Positions 45,474 through 57,854 of a DNA stretch of 64,000 nucleotides are shown here, in pieces; the stretch's first letter is position 1, and the number at the start of each line of letters is the position of its first letter. Made by a program: the position numbers and the translations under genes. Source of the stretch: Nematostella vectensis (lineage: Eukaryota; Cnidaria; Anthozoa; Actiniaria; Edwardsiidae); the NCBI RefSeq assembly GCF_932526225.1, contig NC_064045.1:11960442-12024441 (forward strand), written 5' to 3'. A model generated the notes under the pieces. The model was not told where the DNA came from. It ran no database searches and saw only the letters and a list, made by a program, of their open reading frames with translations.

Positions 45474-46920
45474 TTTATGAAGCTCGTATAAAAAATTACG
45501 TGCGATTTGTGAGGCTTACTAGCTCGTTCTGGAGATCGGGCGTTTTTCAAATGATAACATTTTACTCCTCAAATTGAAATATAAATGTGAACATCTATTC
45601 TCTAGGGTATTGCATTGTTGTTAATTGCCAAAATCACGGAGGTATGGGCCAACATTTATGGCGCCTGCTTGTCGCCAGTTTGCGGTTCAAGTCGTTAAGA
45701 TCAACTACGCCAGTTTACGCTTTATGTCGTTAAGATCAACTACGTCGTGCTCAACGTAAATTCATTTCATATAAACGTTTTATACCAAGTTTTGAAAAAA
45801 AAAATAATAAAAATTTACATCTCTATTTTTGGGGGGAGGGGTGGTGTTTTTTTGTCAAATTTTGACCTTCTCGAAATAGTGCTTCTAGAAATAGCAAAAA
45901 AAAAACTTTCATATCCAACTGAAATCATTAATACAACTTGAAACGAAGATTAAATATTGTCAAAAAGCTTCAGATTTTGCCACCCATTTTTTATTGATTA
46001 AAATAAATAACTTTCATTAAATCCAAGATGTCGGATCCAAGATGGCAGATGCTGATGTCACATAATTAGCTAGAATTCGCTGTTTTTTTTTTTTTTTTTT
46101 AACTAACATCTAAATTTAGCTAACTAAGAGTCCTGCTAGCCGGCTCGCTAGGTTTTTTTTTTTTTTTTTTGTGAAAATTACTGTTTATTCGGAGTTTCGG
46201 GATTTCGGTGGAAGGGGTAAAGGAGAGCCGGCAGCAACATCTAAGTTTTGCATTCCACCGCCCCTTTTTCACGTTTGACGTCATTTGTCAAATTGAACTA
46301 TTCACAGCCACAGAATGGCCCACGTGCAACAAGCGGCCGATCAAAATAATTATTTCCCGTGAATTTAGAGAACCTCACACATTACAAATAGAACGTAATT
46401 ACAAATGGAGAGAATTTAAACTCCACAGTAATTTCCGAACTAAAAAAACACTAGGATAGCCGGCTAGCAGGCTGACCTTCTAGGGACATCCTAGGCGTAT
46501 CCAACACTCGCCACGTCGGAGATGCCAAAATTTTGCTTTGGTATTGTGCAACCAAGGCGTCCTGTAGGCCCTCTGTGATTGCAGCGAGCACCCCCCCCCC
46601 CCCCCCCCCCCCACACCCCCACCCCACCCCCCCCCCCCCCCCAAATAAGTTGTTGATGGGCTACCCGTGTTTTTTTATTTTCCCATAACCCGGGCGACTT
46701 CACTGCGCATGCGTCAATCACCAAACGGACCTCTGTTTTGTTTTGAGCTTCGCGTTTGCCGTGATTTCTTTCAAAATTTGGACACAATATCGTCCAAATA
46801 CCTTCTCCTGTAGGCCATCTGTGCCCTTTACTAACATATGATTGCAGTGGGTACAAAACTGAAGCCAATCTGTCCAGTATAGCGTTTCTCTTTCGCCCAT
46901 TCTGTAAGCTTTTCGAAGCA
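45474..46920. other. Intergenic region between divergent GTPase and MAP2K4 genes
   Basis: Holds the promoters of both genes. No coding exon is recognised. Features: an AT-rich central part, poly-T runs at 46083-46100 and 46153-46170, a MITE at 46132-46471, and poly-C runs at 46590-46642. The MAP2K4 start codon is 280 bp after the poly-C run. Confidence 0.6.
46132..46471. repeat. MITE-like element with CCTGCTAGCCGGCT ends
   Basis: Perfect 14-bp terminal inverted repeats, CCTGCTAGCCGGCT and AGCCGGCTAGCAGG, bound 340 bp. GGAGTTTCGGGAT and GGAGAGCCGGC inside match the small hairpin at 40127-40192. Confidence 0.75.
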
Positions 46921-49900
46921 ATGGCTTCGAACTCGCCAGGTAGGTCTAAAGTTAGTAGAGTTTTGGTTTTTTGTTATTAATGTTTATATCAAGTAATTAA
47001 AACTGTATCACAGTTTATCGTAAAGACAACCTTATGTAGTATACAAGTATTCCCCATTCGTTCAAGTATTCATTCTTTTGATTGAAATTAACGCAACTTT
47101 AACTCGAATGATTTTATTTCCTGTTTTTTTGTAAAATTCTTCCCTTCAAAATACAAGATTTTCGAACACCGACGCCGTGAGTTTCATGTGACTTTCATAG
47201 ATATCCTGTTATATTCCTTTAATTTAAGTATTAGAATAGTAATCTAGAAAAGGACTCTGTCTTAGCCAAGTTTCCTTAATAGAAAGCTAAAAGGCTTGGT
47301 TCACAAATCAGGTTTCTGTCTTCGAAAGCATTTTGTTTTACAACAACTGAGATATATTTTTTTTTCGTTGAGATTATCTAGTTATAAAGAGGGTTGACCT
47401 AGTGACAGCCATCCACAAATTGCACCTTTTTTGTATGTTTGTGTTTTGCAAATTTTTGGCTCAGCCTTTTAATTCCACCAAACAGCAAACAAAATGTACC
47501 ATTTAGGTTTTTAGAAACAGTGTTGGTGTAGATCCTTGTTTAATTATCAACAACGTCAACATTTTTAACTACCTCATTACACTAAATTTTCGCATCACTT
47601 TAATTTAGCAAATTTTGCGATTTTAAAAGATTCGCAAAAATAAAGTGACACGAAAATTAAGTGTCTCGAAAATTAGGATGCCCGAAAATTAAGTGAGTAC
47701 ACAAGAAGCCTTTGGGGGAATATTGGCCGTTTAATAAGCTTTATGGAAACACCTTGTCTTTTTAGTCACCTAATGTACATAGTATGGAAAAGGGTTGAGT
47801 TGGACTTGTATTTATAGATTTTTATGAAACTAAATTTAGGCCACTCATCTTTTTGTTACAAATTGTTTCAGTTTCTATGATTACAGCACATTTTAATTCC
47901 ACTTGTTTTGCTTGATTTTACCATCCCAAAATCAAGAAAATAAAGTGATCTTGTTTTTTACGAAAATAGGGAAATCGCGAAAATAAAGTGTCACAAAAAA
48001 TCGCCATCTCAAAATTATGAAATTTTGACGTCGCAAAAATTAAGTGTAATACGGTACTTAATGTCCTACAAATTCGGTAAAACATTTTGCCAAATTCTTC
48101 CCTCTAAGAGCTATAATAGCTAAATCCTACAGCTTTGTTTCTTGACCTGGAGAAGCTTTTTACTAATGAGGCTCAAGTTTGGTGTTGAACACAAACGGTT
48201 GCTATAGGAGGAATGTACCACGGTTAAGTCATCATTCCCACAAGACTTTGCCAAGTGCAGCCATCACATAACATGACATTACCATTACAAAGCACAGAAA
48301 AGATAGGATGAAGCCAAAAGCAATTTCTAAAAATATTTTTTTTAATCATTTCTGAGAACAGGGGATGAAATGAATTGAGAGTTTTCGTTATTTTCACGTG
48401 CACTCAAACAAGCGTTTGAGTTTTTTTATTTTCAATTGCATTATTTGTGGTTGTTGTGATAGAAAACGGATCCCTAGCAATTTGTTTTATTGCCTTGTTT
48501 GTGCAAAACATTTTTCTTAGCTAAGAAATGGTAAGGGACGATCTGCAGCTCTGCTTTCTCAATATTTATGAAGCTCTGCACTTGACAAAGTCTTGCGGGA
48601 ATAACACACCTCGAATGACAACCTCCCTTTCATATTGCCTATGAGTTAAATGCTTTTTTATTTCAAAGGTATAAAAATATGGCTATTTGCATCTGTGCAC
48701 TGGGGACTAAGAGTTCCTTGTTTCTAAGATGTAAAGCTGTCTGTCCTGTCTCCCATTGCTTGTAATTTTAATTAATCTACATAGGGGTTTAAAAGAAGCG
48801 ATGTTAAGACTGTGGCCATAATACCATCTTCAGTGACAGTGCTTACACATTTTACTCATGTTTTAACTTGCGCGCCTGATTGTAACTGCATAGATGAGTC
48901 CTTATCTCTATATAAACTGATGAAGTACTTAGAAACTTCCTAATATGGGCTACACAAAAACAACATTTACATCAATATTTACCAATATTTAACTACTTTT
49001 TTTTATGGAACCAAGGCACTAGAATTTCCCGAGAAAGACTCAAGTTGGATTTCCGAGGAGGAGGGATAGAGAAGAAAAAAGTCACCTTAGCCGTAAGACA
49101 ACAGGAGCCACAGAAGATAAACCACTTACCTTCAGTTCACATGTGAGTATGAACCCCCTTCAGCTATCAGGCCAACTTATTCAGAAGACAAAAGAGAAAA
49201 GAGACAAGCAATGAAGCAAGCCAGTCTGTGTAGTTAAGAAAGAAGACTTGCCAAGTTTTTAGAAAATGTCTTCCTCTTTCTCTATTGTCTTTTGGTTTAC
49301 ATTTCCAATTGGCAGTGACGCCCAGGCCCCTAATATGAGTGAATGGGACTTGTATGTGATTCTTCAATATATTCATTCCATTATTTTTTTTTTCTCACCA
49401 GGGAAAGACTCAAAGCACACAAAGCAGTTGGCAAACTCTCTTTTGGGCCAGACGAGGTAATCAACAGTCATCCACTTTGTTAATAAGAAGCCTTTTACAG
49501 CATAACATAATAACAGGACTTTCAATTTATGGAAACCTTTTAATCTGACAATTAATAATGGTAATACCATTAAAGTATGAAAGCACACAATGGCAAAGAG
49601 GACAAGATTACCAAAATAAGACCCAAATTCCAATGATATCAAACACACAAACCCCTATGTACACTGTTCCTCACTGATTGTCCAATATAAGTTTTATTGA
49701 ATAAGAGAGACTTTTTTTCACCCTTTATTTGGCCTGTGCCAGTGTGGTGATAGAATGCATCCATTGTAACTCAGGTTCAACAGATTCTTTGTTTTTTGAA
49801 ATTTGTGCAAAGAATTTCAAAGCACATTTAATGTGTACTTGGGGCAGTCAAGTTGGCAGGGCATCTCTCTGTAGTTGGGTAGTCCAGTTGGCATCTCTCT

Positions 49901-52900
49901 GTAGTTGGGTAGTCCAGTTGGCAGGGCATCTCTCTGTAGTTGGGTAGTCCAGTTGGCATCTCTCTGTAGTTGGGTAGTCCAGTTGGCAGGGCATCTCTCT
50001 GTAGTTGGGTAGTCCAGTTGGCAGGGCATCTATCTGTAGTTGGGTAGTCTAGTTGGCAGGGCATCTCTCTGTAGCTGGGTAGTCTAGTTGGCAGGGCATC
50101 TCTCTGTAGTTGGGTAGTCTAGTTGGCAGGGCATCTCTCTGTAGTTAGGTAGTCCAGTTGGCAGGGCATCTCTCTGTAGTTGGGTAGTCCAGTTGGCAGG
50201 GCATCTCTCTGTAGTTGGGCAGTCAAGTTGGCAGGGCATCTCTCTGTGCCTGGGTAGTCCAGTTGGCAGGGCATCTCTCTGTAGTTGGGTAGTCCAGTTG
50301 GCAGGGCATCTCTCTGTAGTTGGGCAGTCCAGTTGGCAGGGCATCTCTCTGTACTTGGGGCAGTCAAGTTGGCAGGGCATCTCTCTGTAGTTGGGTAGTC
50401 CAGTTGGCATCTCTCTGTAGTTGGGTAGTCCAGTTGGCAGGGCATCTCTCTGTAGTTGGGTAGTCCAGTTGGCAGGGCATCTCTCTGTAGTTGGGGCAGT
50501 CCAGTTGGCAGGGCATCTCTCTGTACTTGGGGCAGTCAAGTTGGCAGGGCATCTCTCTGTAGTTGGGTAGTCCAGTTGGCATCTCTCTGTAGTTGGGGCA
50601 GTCCAGTTGGCAGGGCATCTCTCTGTAGTTGGGGCAGTCCAGTTGGCAGGGCATCTCTGTGTACTTGGGGCAGTCAAGTTGGCAGGACATCTCTCTGTAG
50701 TTTGGTAGTCCAGTTGGCAGGGCATCTCTCTGTAGTTGGGTTGTCCAGTTGGCAGGGCATCTCTCTGTAGTTGGGTAGTCCAGTTGGCAGGGCATCTCTC
50801 TGTAGTTGGGTAGTCCAGTTGGCAGGGCATCTCTCTGTAGTTGGGTAGTCCAGTTGGCAGGGCATCTCTCTGTAGTTGGGTAGTCCAGTTGGCAGGGCAT
50901 CTCTCTGTACTTGGGTAGTCCAGTTGGCAGGGCATCTCTCTGTAGTTGGGTAGTCCAGTTGGCAGGGCATCTCTCTGTACTTGGGTAGTCCAGTTGGCAG
51001 GGCATCTCTCTGTAGTTGGGTAGTCCAGTTGGCAGGGCATCTCTCTGTAGTTAGGTAGTCCAGTTGGCATCTCTCTGTAGTTGGGTTGTCCAGTTGGCAG
51101 GGCATCTCTCTGTAGTTGGGTAGTCCAGTTGGCAGGGCATCTCTCTGTAGTTGGGTAGTCCAGTTGGCAGGGCATCTCTCTGTAGTTGGGTAGTCCAGTT
51201 GGCAGGGCATCTCTCTGTAGTTGGGTAGTCCAGTTGGCAGGGCATCTCTCTGTAGTTGGGTAGTCCAGTTGGCAGGGCATCTCTCTGTACTTGGGTAGTC
51301 CAGTTGGCAGGGCATCTCTCTGTACTTGGGTAGTCCAGTTGGCAGGGCATCTCTCTGTACTTGGGTAATCTAGTTGGCAGGGCATCCCTCTGTAGCTGGG
51401 TAGTCTAGCTGGCAGGGCATCTCTCTGTAGTTGGGTAGTCCAGTTGGCAGGGCATCCCGTTGTAGTTGGGTAGTCCAGTTGGCAGGGCATCTCTCTGTAG
51501 TGCCCATGCCTCTTACGATTGGGTTTTGGGTTTGATTCACAGTTCCGATTTGATTTTAGTTGTAGTTGTTTCTTGCCTCTGATCTGAGGGTTTTTCTCAC
51601 TGCTCTCCTGTATTCCTCCCTCACCCAAATAAAATGTTTATTAATATATTAGCTGTGTTCTGGGGAACCATATTGCAGCTGTCTGAATTGCATACCTGTC
51701 AACGTCTGAGAATCTCAAGGCTTGAGAATTTTTTGGGGGGGTGGGGGTGGGGTATATTCATTTTGGGGGGGGGGGGTGGGTAAACCTCACAGGCGTTTGC
51801 CGTATAGAAAGCTCTCTTGTGAACAAATCCACTAATCTCACGAGGGTGTTAGATAAATTGCGTTGCTTAAGGGAATTATTATTTTAAATACTTTAATAGA
51901 AAATAGGCAAAATGACGTTTTTCTATAGAATAATTTCTCGGAAGCGTTAAAAAGGCTAAAAAGCGGGAGATTTTGTGCTAAACGCGGGAGAGCGGGAGAA
52001 GGGGTTCAAAATCTTGAGACTCCCGCCTAATGCGGGAGAGTTGACAGGTATGGAATTGTCTTATACGCCTTTGACTCAACCATGTTGCATCACTCCTTAT
52101 TCAACATTCCAGCTGCAAGGAAATGATCAGCTTCCCCAATATATTTCTTCAAAACAACACTATTAAATCCTGTGCCCTCACTTAACTTCTTCTTGCATCC
52201 TTTTTTGTTAATGGCATGCTGCAACATCATTTGTGTATCACTACTATTAGAGCCTGAATTAAAAAAGGTATAGCGTGTACTAAGAGAAGAGCTTTAAATG
52301 TATCCATTCTATTTAAGTGATATGTTTGTTTTTTTAGATGTACGAGTACTCTTCTAGTGACCTAGTTGACTGTGGTGAGATTGGGCGTGGTGCTTACGGC
52401 ACAGTTAACAAGATGCTACACCCCAACAGCAATACGTATATGGCAGTCAAGGTAATTACAAGAGGGCATTGTCAGCCTTTGGAGGATGGGGACAATGGTT
52501 TTTGTGCTACAAGGCAAACAATTGAGTTCCCAATGGGCCTCTTAGGGCCAGGTTTTAGTACATGTGCAGGTTTGATGGCCACGTGAAGAGCCCTTTTACA
52601 ATATGACTCACAAAAACAACCAGTAAGATGGGCTTGATTTTTGGATTGTTACAATAGCTGAACTTGACAGCATTTGAGGTTACCATGGGTAAGGTAGTAT
52701 GAGGAAGGATGTGAAGTTCGAATCCTGGAAAAACAGTCAAAGGCTGACTATTTGTTTTCTGAAAGTAACAATTCACCCAAAAGCTAATAACCATTTCCAG
52801 TTACACAATATCCACATACTCTTTTGCATTTCCAAGTCACGACTAGTTAGGGAAATATATGTTTTGTTAATTCAGCTTACAAATAGACAATATCAATCAA

Positions 52901-55900
52901 TGAGAGTCTTTTAATCAACAACAGTTTGTGGAAATAGGTTCTTGTGACATTTTTATTTGGAGAAAGAATTTGAAAAAACTACATGAAATTCTTTTTTGGG
53001 GGGTCAACAAGACATTGTTTTCTATAATCTGAGATAGTTTGGAACTCTGGTCTTGCTTTTTAGAATATCTCAACAATTAATACACGCCCATGCCTAGCTT
53101 CATCCTTGCAAAATATCAACTTTGAGATTCAAGCATCCATTTCTTTTGGCTAATTTGGGGAAGCTACCTTGTATACTGAACTGATAAGGGGCTTTTTTGA
53201 CTAATGCATGTTGTTAGTTTAATTATAGCTGATTGTCTGTTATATCTCTGCAGAGAATTCGCTCAACAGTTGACCAGAAAGATCAGAAGCAATTATTAAT
53301 GGACCTGGATGTTGTTATGAGAAGTAGTAACTGCCCATTTATTGTCAGATTTTATGGTGCACTTTTTACTGAGGTAATTTTGCACCTGTTGTGATCTGTA
53401 ACTAACAGTATCTAGTAGTTTATGATTTTTCAAGTTTAAATTTTTTGAGCTACTGTATATAAACCACAGTTTAAATTTTAGAGCTGTATCAACCTAATGA
53501 AACAAACATTTTTCCCAGTTTTTGGACCAGAGAATTGATACTTTTCTACAGCCTAAAAAGTATCTTTTGTTTCACAACTAAACTGGCTCTGGAGTTATAT
53601 AACCTGTGATGTCTTTTCTTTGTGCAGGGTGATGCATGGATCTGCATGGAACTGATGGAAATTTCATTTGACAAATGCTACAAGTTGGTGTATGGTTCTA
53701 TAGAACAGATTATTCCAGAAGAAATTCTTAGCAAAGTGGCTTATGCGGTAGGTACATATTTGTGGAATATATTTATATCCATATTGTACCTGCAATTATA
53801 CATTTACCCCCCTGGGCCACAAAATATAAAAATCAAGAAACTATAATATGAATAATTCGCCAATACAGTAGCGTGCGTGTCGGAAATTGTTTATTGGCTT
53901 TGAGATAGTGAACTATCGAAAGGCAGATTCTTGTATACCCAGTAAAGAAGGCCAAAATTCAGAGAGATTCAAGCAGGTGCATGTCTAGAAGAAAAAACAC
54001 AGGATGGGGTCCAAAGCAATAATTCAAATGACATCCTTAGCCACTAGTCACTAGATCCATTTTAAAACATTTTCTTCCAAACACACACACACAAAATTAA
54101 TTACCTGGTGATGGAGGTGTCAAGCAGAGTCAAATTGATTCAGTGTTAAGCTTCTTATAAAATATTTTATCTTGACACTAGAACCTTTCCTTTAAACATT
54201 CTCCTGGTCCAAGAAAAATATTTTTACTAGTGTTGGCTTGCCATTGATTTCAGGTTGTCAAAGCCCTGGATTACTTAAAAAGAGAGCTTAACATTATTCA
54301 TAGAGGTAAGTTATAAGTGGTAAGTTATAAGTGGTTAGTCATAAGCATACTTCATATGGCACAACAATTTCCCAGGGACAGGGGGAGTCTCCAGAAAGTA
54401 GACAGGGGTGATCGTTAGAGTTTAAGATAACTTCTACCGCACCTAATTTGCTATCTCTTAGAAGTAAGGAGTTCTGTTGGCCACACCCAAAGTGCTACTT
54501 TAGAATTAAAATTGATTTTGCTGAAAACCAACCCAAATATTTTTATTTTGCCAATTTCAGTAAACTTGAACTTTAATTGTACAATAAGTATAGTGACATA
54601 CCCTCTTTTGTAAAGTAGTATCATTTCATTTTCAATAAAAAACAATATCAAATGGTCATTGATCACTCTTTCAAACTAATGTCTTTGTTTTGCAGATGTG
54701 AAGCCGTCAAACATTCTTCTTGATCGAAATGGTGCCATCAAGTTGTGTGACTTTGGGATCAGTGGGCATCTTGTTGATTCCATAGCTAAGACTCGGGATG
54801 CAGGATGCAAACCTTATATGGCTGTAAGTACGGTCAACTTGGAAAAATGCCTCATCGAATTTGCCTTTTTTAATCTAAGTCACTCCTTTTACTGTACCAT
54901 TGAGGTTTTGAATGGCACATGTGAAAGGCCCATCAAATGCCCTATCAACTTTGCCTTTTTTAATCTAAGTCCCTCCTTTTACTGTACCATTGAGGTTTTG
55001 AATGGCACATGTGAAAGGCCCATCAAATGCCCTATCAACTTTGCCTTTTTTAATCTAAGTCACTCCTTTTACTGTACCATTGAGGTTTTGAATGGCACAT
55101 GTGAAAGGCCCATCAAATGCCCTATCAACTTTGCCTTTTTTAATCTAAGTCACTCCTTTTACTGTACCATTGAGGTTTTGAATGGCACATGTGAAAGGCC
55201 CATCAAATGCCCTATCAACTTTGCCTTTTTCAATCTAAGTCACTCCTTTTTACTGTATCATTAAGGTTTTGAATGGCACATGTGAAAGGTCCATCAAATG
55301 CCCTATCAACTTTGCCTTTTTCAATCTAAGTCACTCCTTTTTACTGTACCATTGAGGTTTTGAATGGCACTTGGTGCTGTCACTTTAATATAGAGCAAAT
55401 GAGAAAAGGATTTTTTTCCCCAATAGCCTGAAAGAATAGACCCATCGTCATGCCGGCAAGGTTATGACATCCGCTCAGATGTGTGGAGTTTTGGGATAAC
55501 AATGGTGAGTGTCTCTGAAAGAGGTTTGTGTTGCCTGTCAATCTTGTTGGTTTGTGTGTGTTTATAAATCCTTATGCCCTGTTAAAGTGTGACCTTAACA
55601 GCGCAACCAGTAAAACCGTGAACACCTAAAATATGTGTGGAATGTTTATTGTCTTCTGACGAATCAGACCCGAAAATTCAGACACTGAGACTTGTTGAGT
55701 CATGTTTCTAGTTGATTTTTTGAATGATTGGTCGAAACAAGCATTCCATACATGTTTCCGGTGTTCACGATTTTCTTGGTCGCGCTGTAAAACAGTGAAC
55801 ACCAAACATGTGCAAGTATGTTAATTTTCTGAGAAATCACCAGAAAATACTGATGCTGAAACACATTGCTATTGACGTTTACAACTCCGAGATTTTGGCT

Positions 55901-57786
55901 TATACAGTGAATTTTTTTTCTCACCCTAGCATTATTTATGAACCCCGGGACTACTGGTACAAAATTCAATGACACAAGACCCATGTAAAACCAGCTTATT
56001 TTAACCATTTTTCACCTTTAGCAGTGTTATTGTTCTTATTATTTAACAATAGATCTCATCTCTAATCTTTAAGCGTTTTTTTGTGAAATGTTGTCAATAA
56101 AAATGCCTTAGAACTTAAAACATGCCTTGTGGTTGTCAAATTCACGTGTAATACACGATTTGACTTTCTCGTTTTAAAATACGGCTAGCGGCCAGGGAAA
56201 ATAGTTTAGCTCGAATGTTTTGCCACATATCGAATGTAAGTGTACCCTGGCATAGGTCTGCGAGATAAAAATATTTTGTTTGTTGTTTTTTCTTTCGAAT
56301 TTCGACGGTATTTGAGTGCTACCGAAAATGGCACCTCCAACCTTGTTTCTTTCCTTAGTAGGGGGAGAGAAGTCATAAATTCCGTTAAGAAAACCCCCCA
56401 AATCATGTATAACACGTGGATTTGACAACAACAAGGCATCTTCTTAGTTTTAAGGCAATTTTATTGACAAAATTTCATACAAAAAAACGCTTTACTCGTC
56501 CCCTCTCAGATCAGCCGAATTCCGAGCTACGAACAAGCAACCATTGCCTGGGCTACCTGTGCTTGCACTTGATCTTCCATTCACATCTTGTGTTCAAAAC
56601 AGATTCTAATAATAGATGCTTCAAAGTGGGTCATAAACGAAAAAGTGTGCAACAAGACAAAGTCGAGTTACGTGACTGTTGTTTATGAATCCCTGTGTCA
56701 TATGTGCATCTATTAAAGGACAGATGCACAAAAAAAATGATATCTGCTTGTTATGTGCAACAATTAAATTGTTTATTTACAATATAATCTAGTTTCGGGG
56801 AGTTTTGTCTAGTAACACATTGACCAATAGAAGCATGCATTTGTGCTACACAGATAGAGTTGTCTACTGGTGTCTTTCCGTACCCCAAGTGGAATAGCGT
56901 GTTTGACCAGTTATCACAAGTTGTCGATGGGGACCCCCCACAGCTGTCCAACACCCCTGAGACGATGAGGTCACCTGAGCTATTAAATTTCGTCAATATC
57001 TGGTAAGTTCATTTAATATTTAGTTTCTTGCTTTGATGCTTCCAATATTGTTTATTTTGGTTATATCAGTTACCTTTTTATCCCATGGAGAGTGCATAAT
57101 AGTCAGTAAAACTTTTAGAAAATCGATTCTAATATAATTTGGAGCATTTGCATTCACAATCAAAATTAGACACAAGATTTTATACCTGTACGAGTCATTT
57201 TATGACTTACGTTTATTTTTTTACTCTAAATGTATTATTTTTTTGTTAGTTCTACAAAGGCCTTTGTAGAACTAACATTTCCCGCCCATTTCCAATATCA
57301 AACTGAGCTTTGATCTGAAACAGTTTGTAGTATGACCAGCCCTAGCACGATAGTTATAATCATGTGTTTGTTTAATTGACAGCTTATCTAAAGAAGTTGA
57401 AAAGAGGCCCAAGTATAACGAGCTATTGGTAAGGATGGTACTCTTAAATTGTGTTTTCTCTCTCTCCCCCTCTCCCCCTCTCCCCCTCTCCCCCTCTCCC
57501 CCTCTCCCCCTCTCCCCCTCTCCCCCTCTCCCCCTCTCCCCCTCTCCCCCTCTCCCCCTCTCCCCCTCTCCCCCTCTCCCCCCTCTCCCCCTCTCCCCCT
57601 CTCCCCCTCTCCCCCTCTCCCCCTCTCCCCCTCTCCCCCTCTCCCCCTCTCCCCCTCTCCCCCTCTCCCCCTCTCCCCCTCTCCCCCTCTCCCCCTCTCC
57701 CCCTCTCCCCCTCTCCCCCTCTCCCCCTCTCCCACTCTCCCCCCTCTCCCCCTCTTTCCCTTTCTCCCTCTCTCCCTCTTTCCCTT

Positions 57787-57854
<68 letters not shown>

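Noticed and set aside
50084-51628. 514-codon minus-strand ORF with 35-residue repeats
   Set aside because: It is a by-product of the 35-bp minisatellite, whose unit lacks stops in all phases; there is no start context, domain or splice support.
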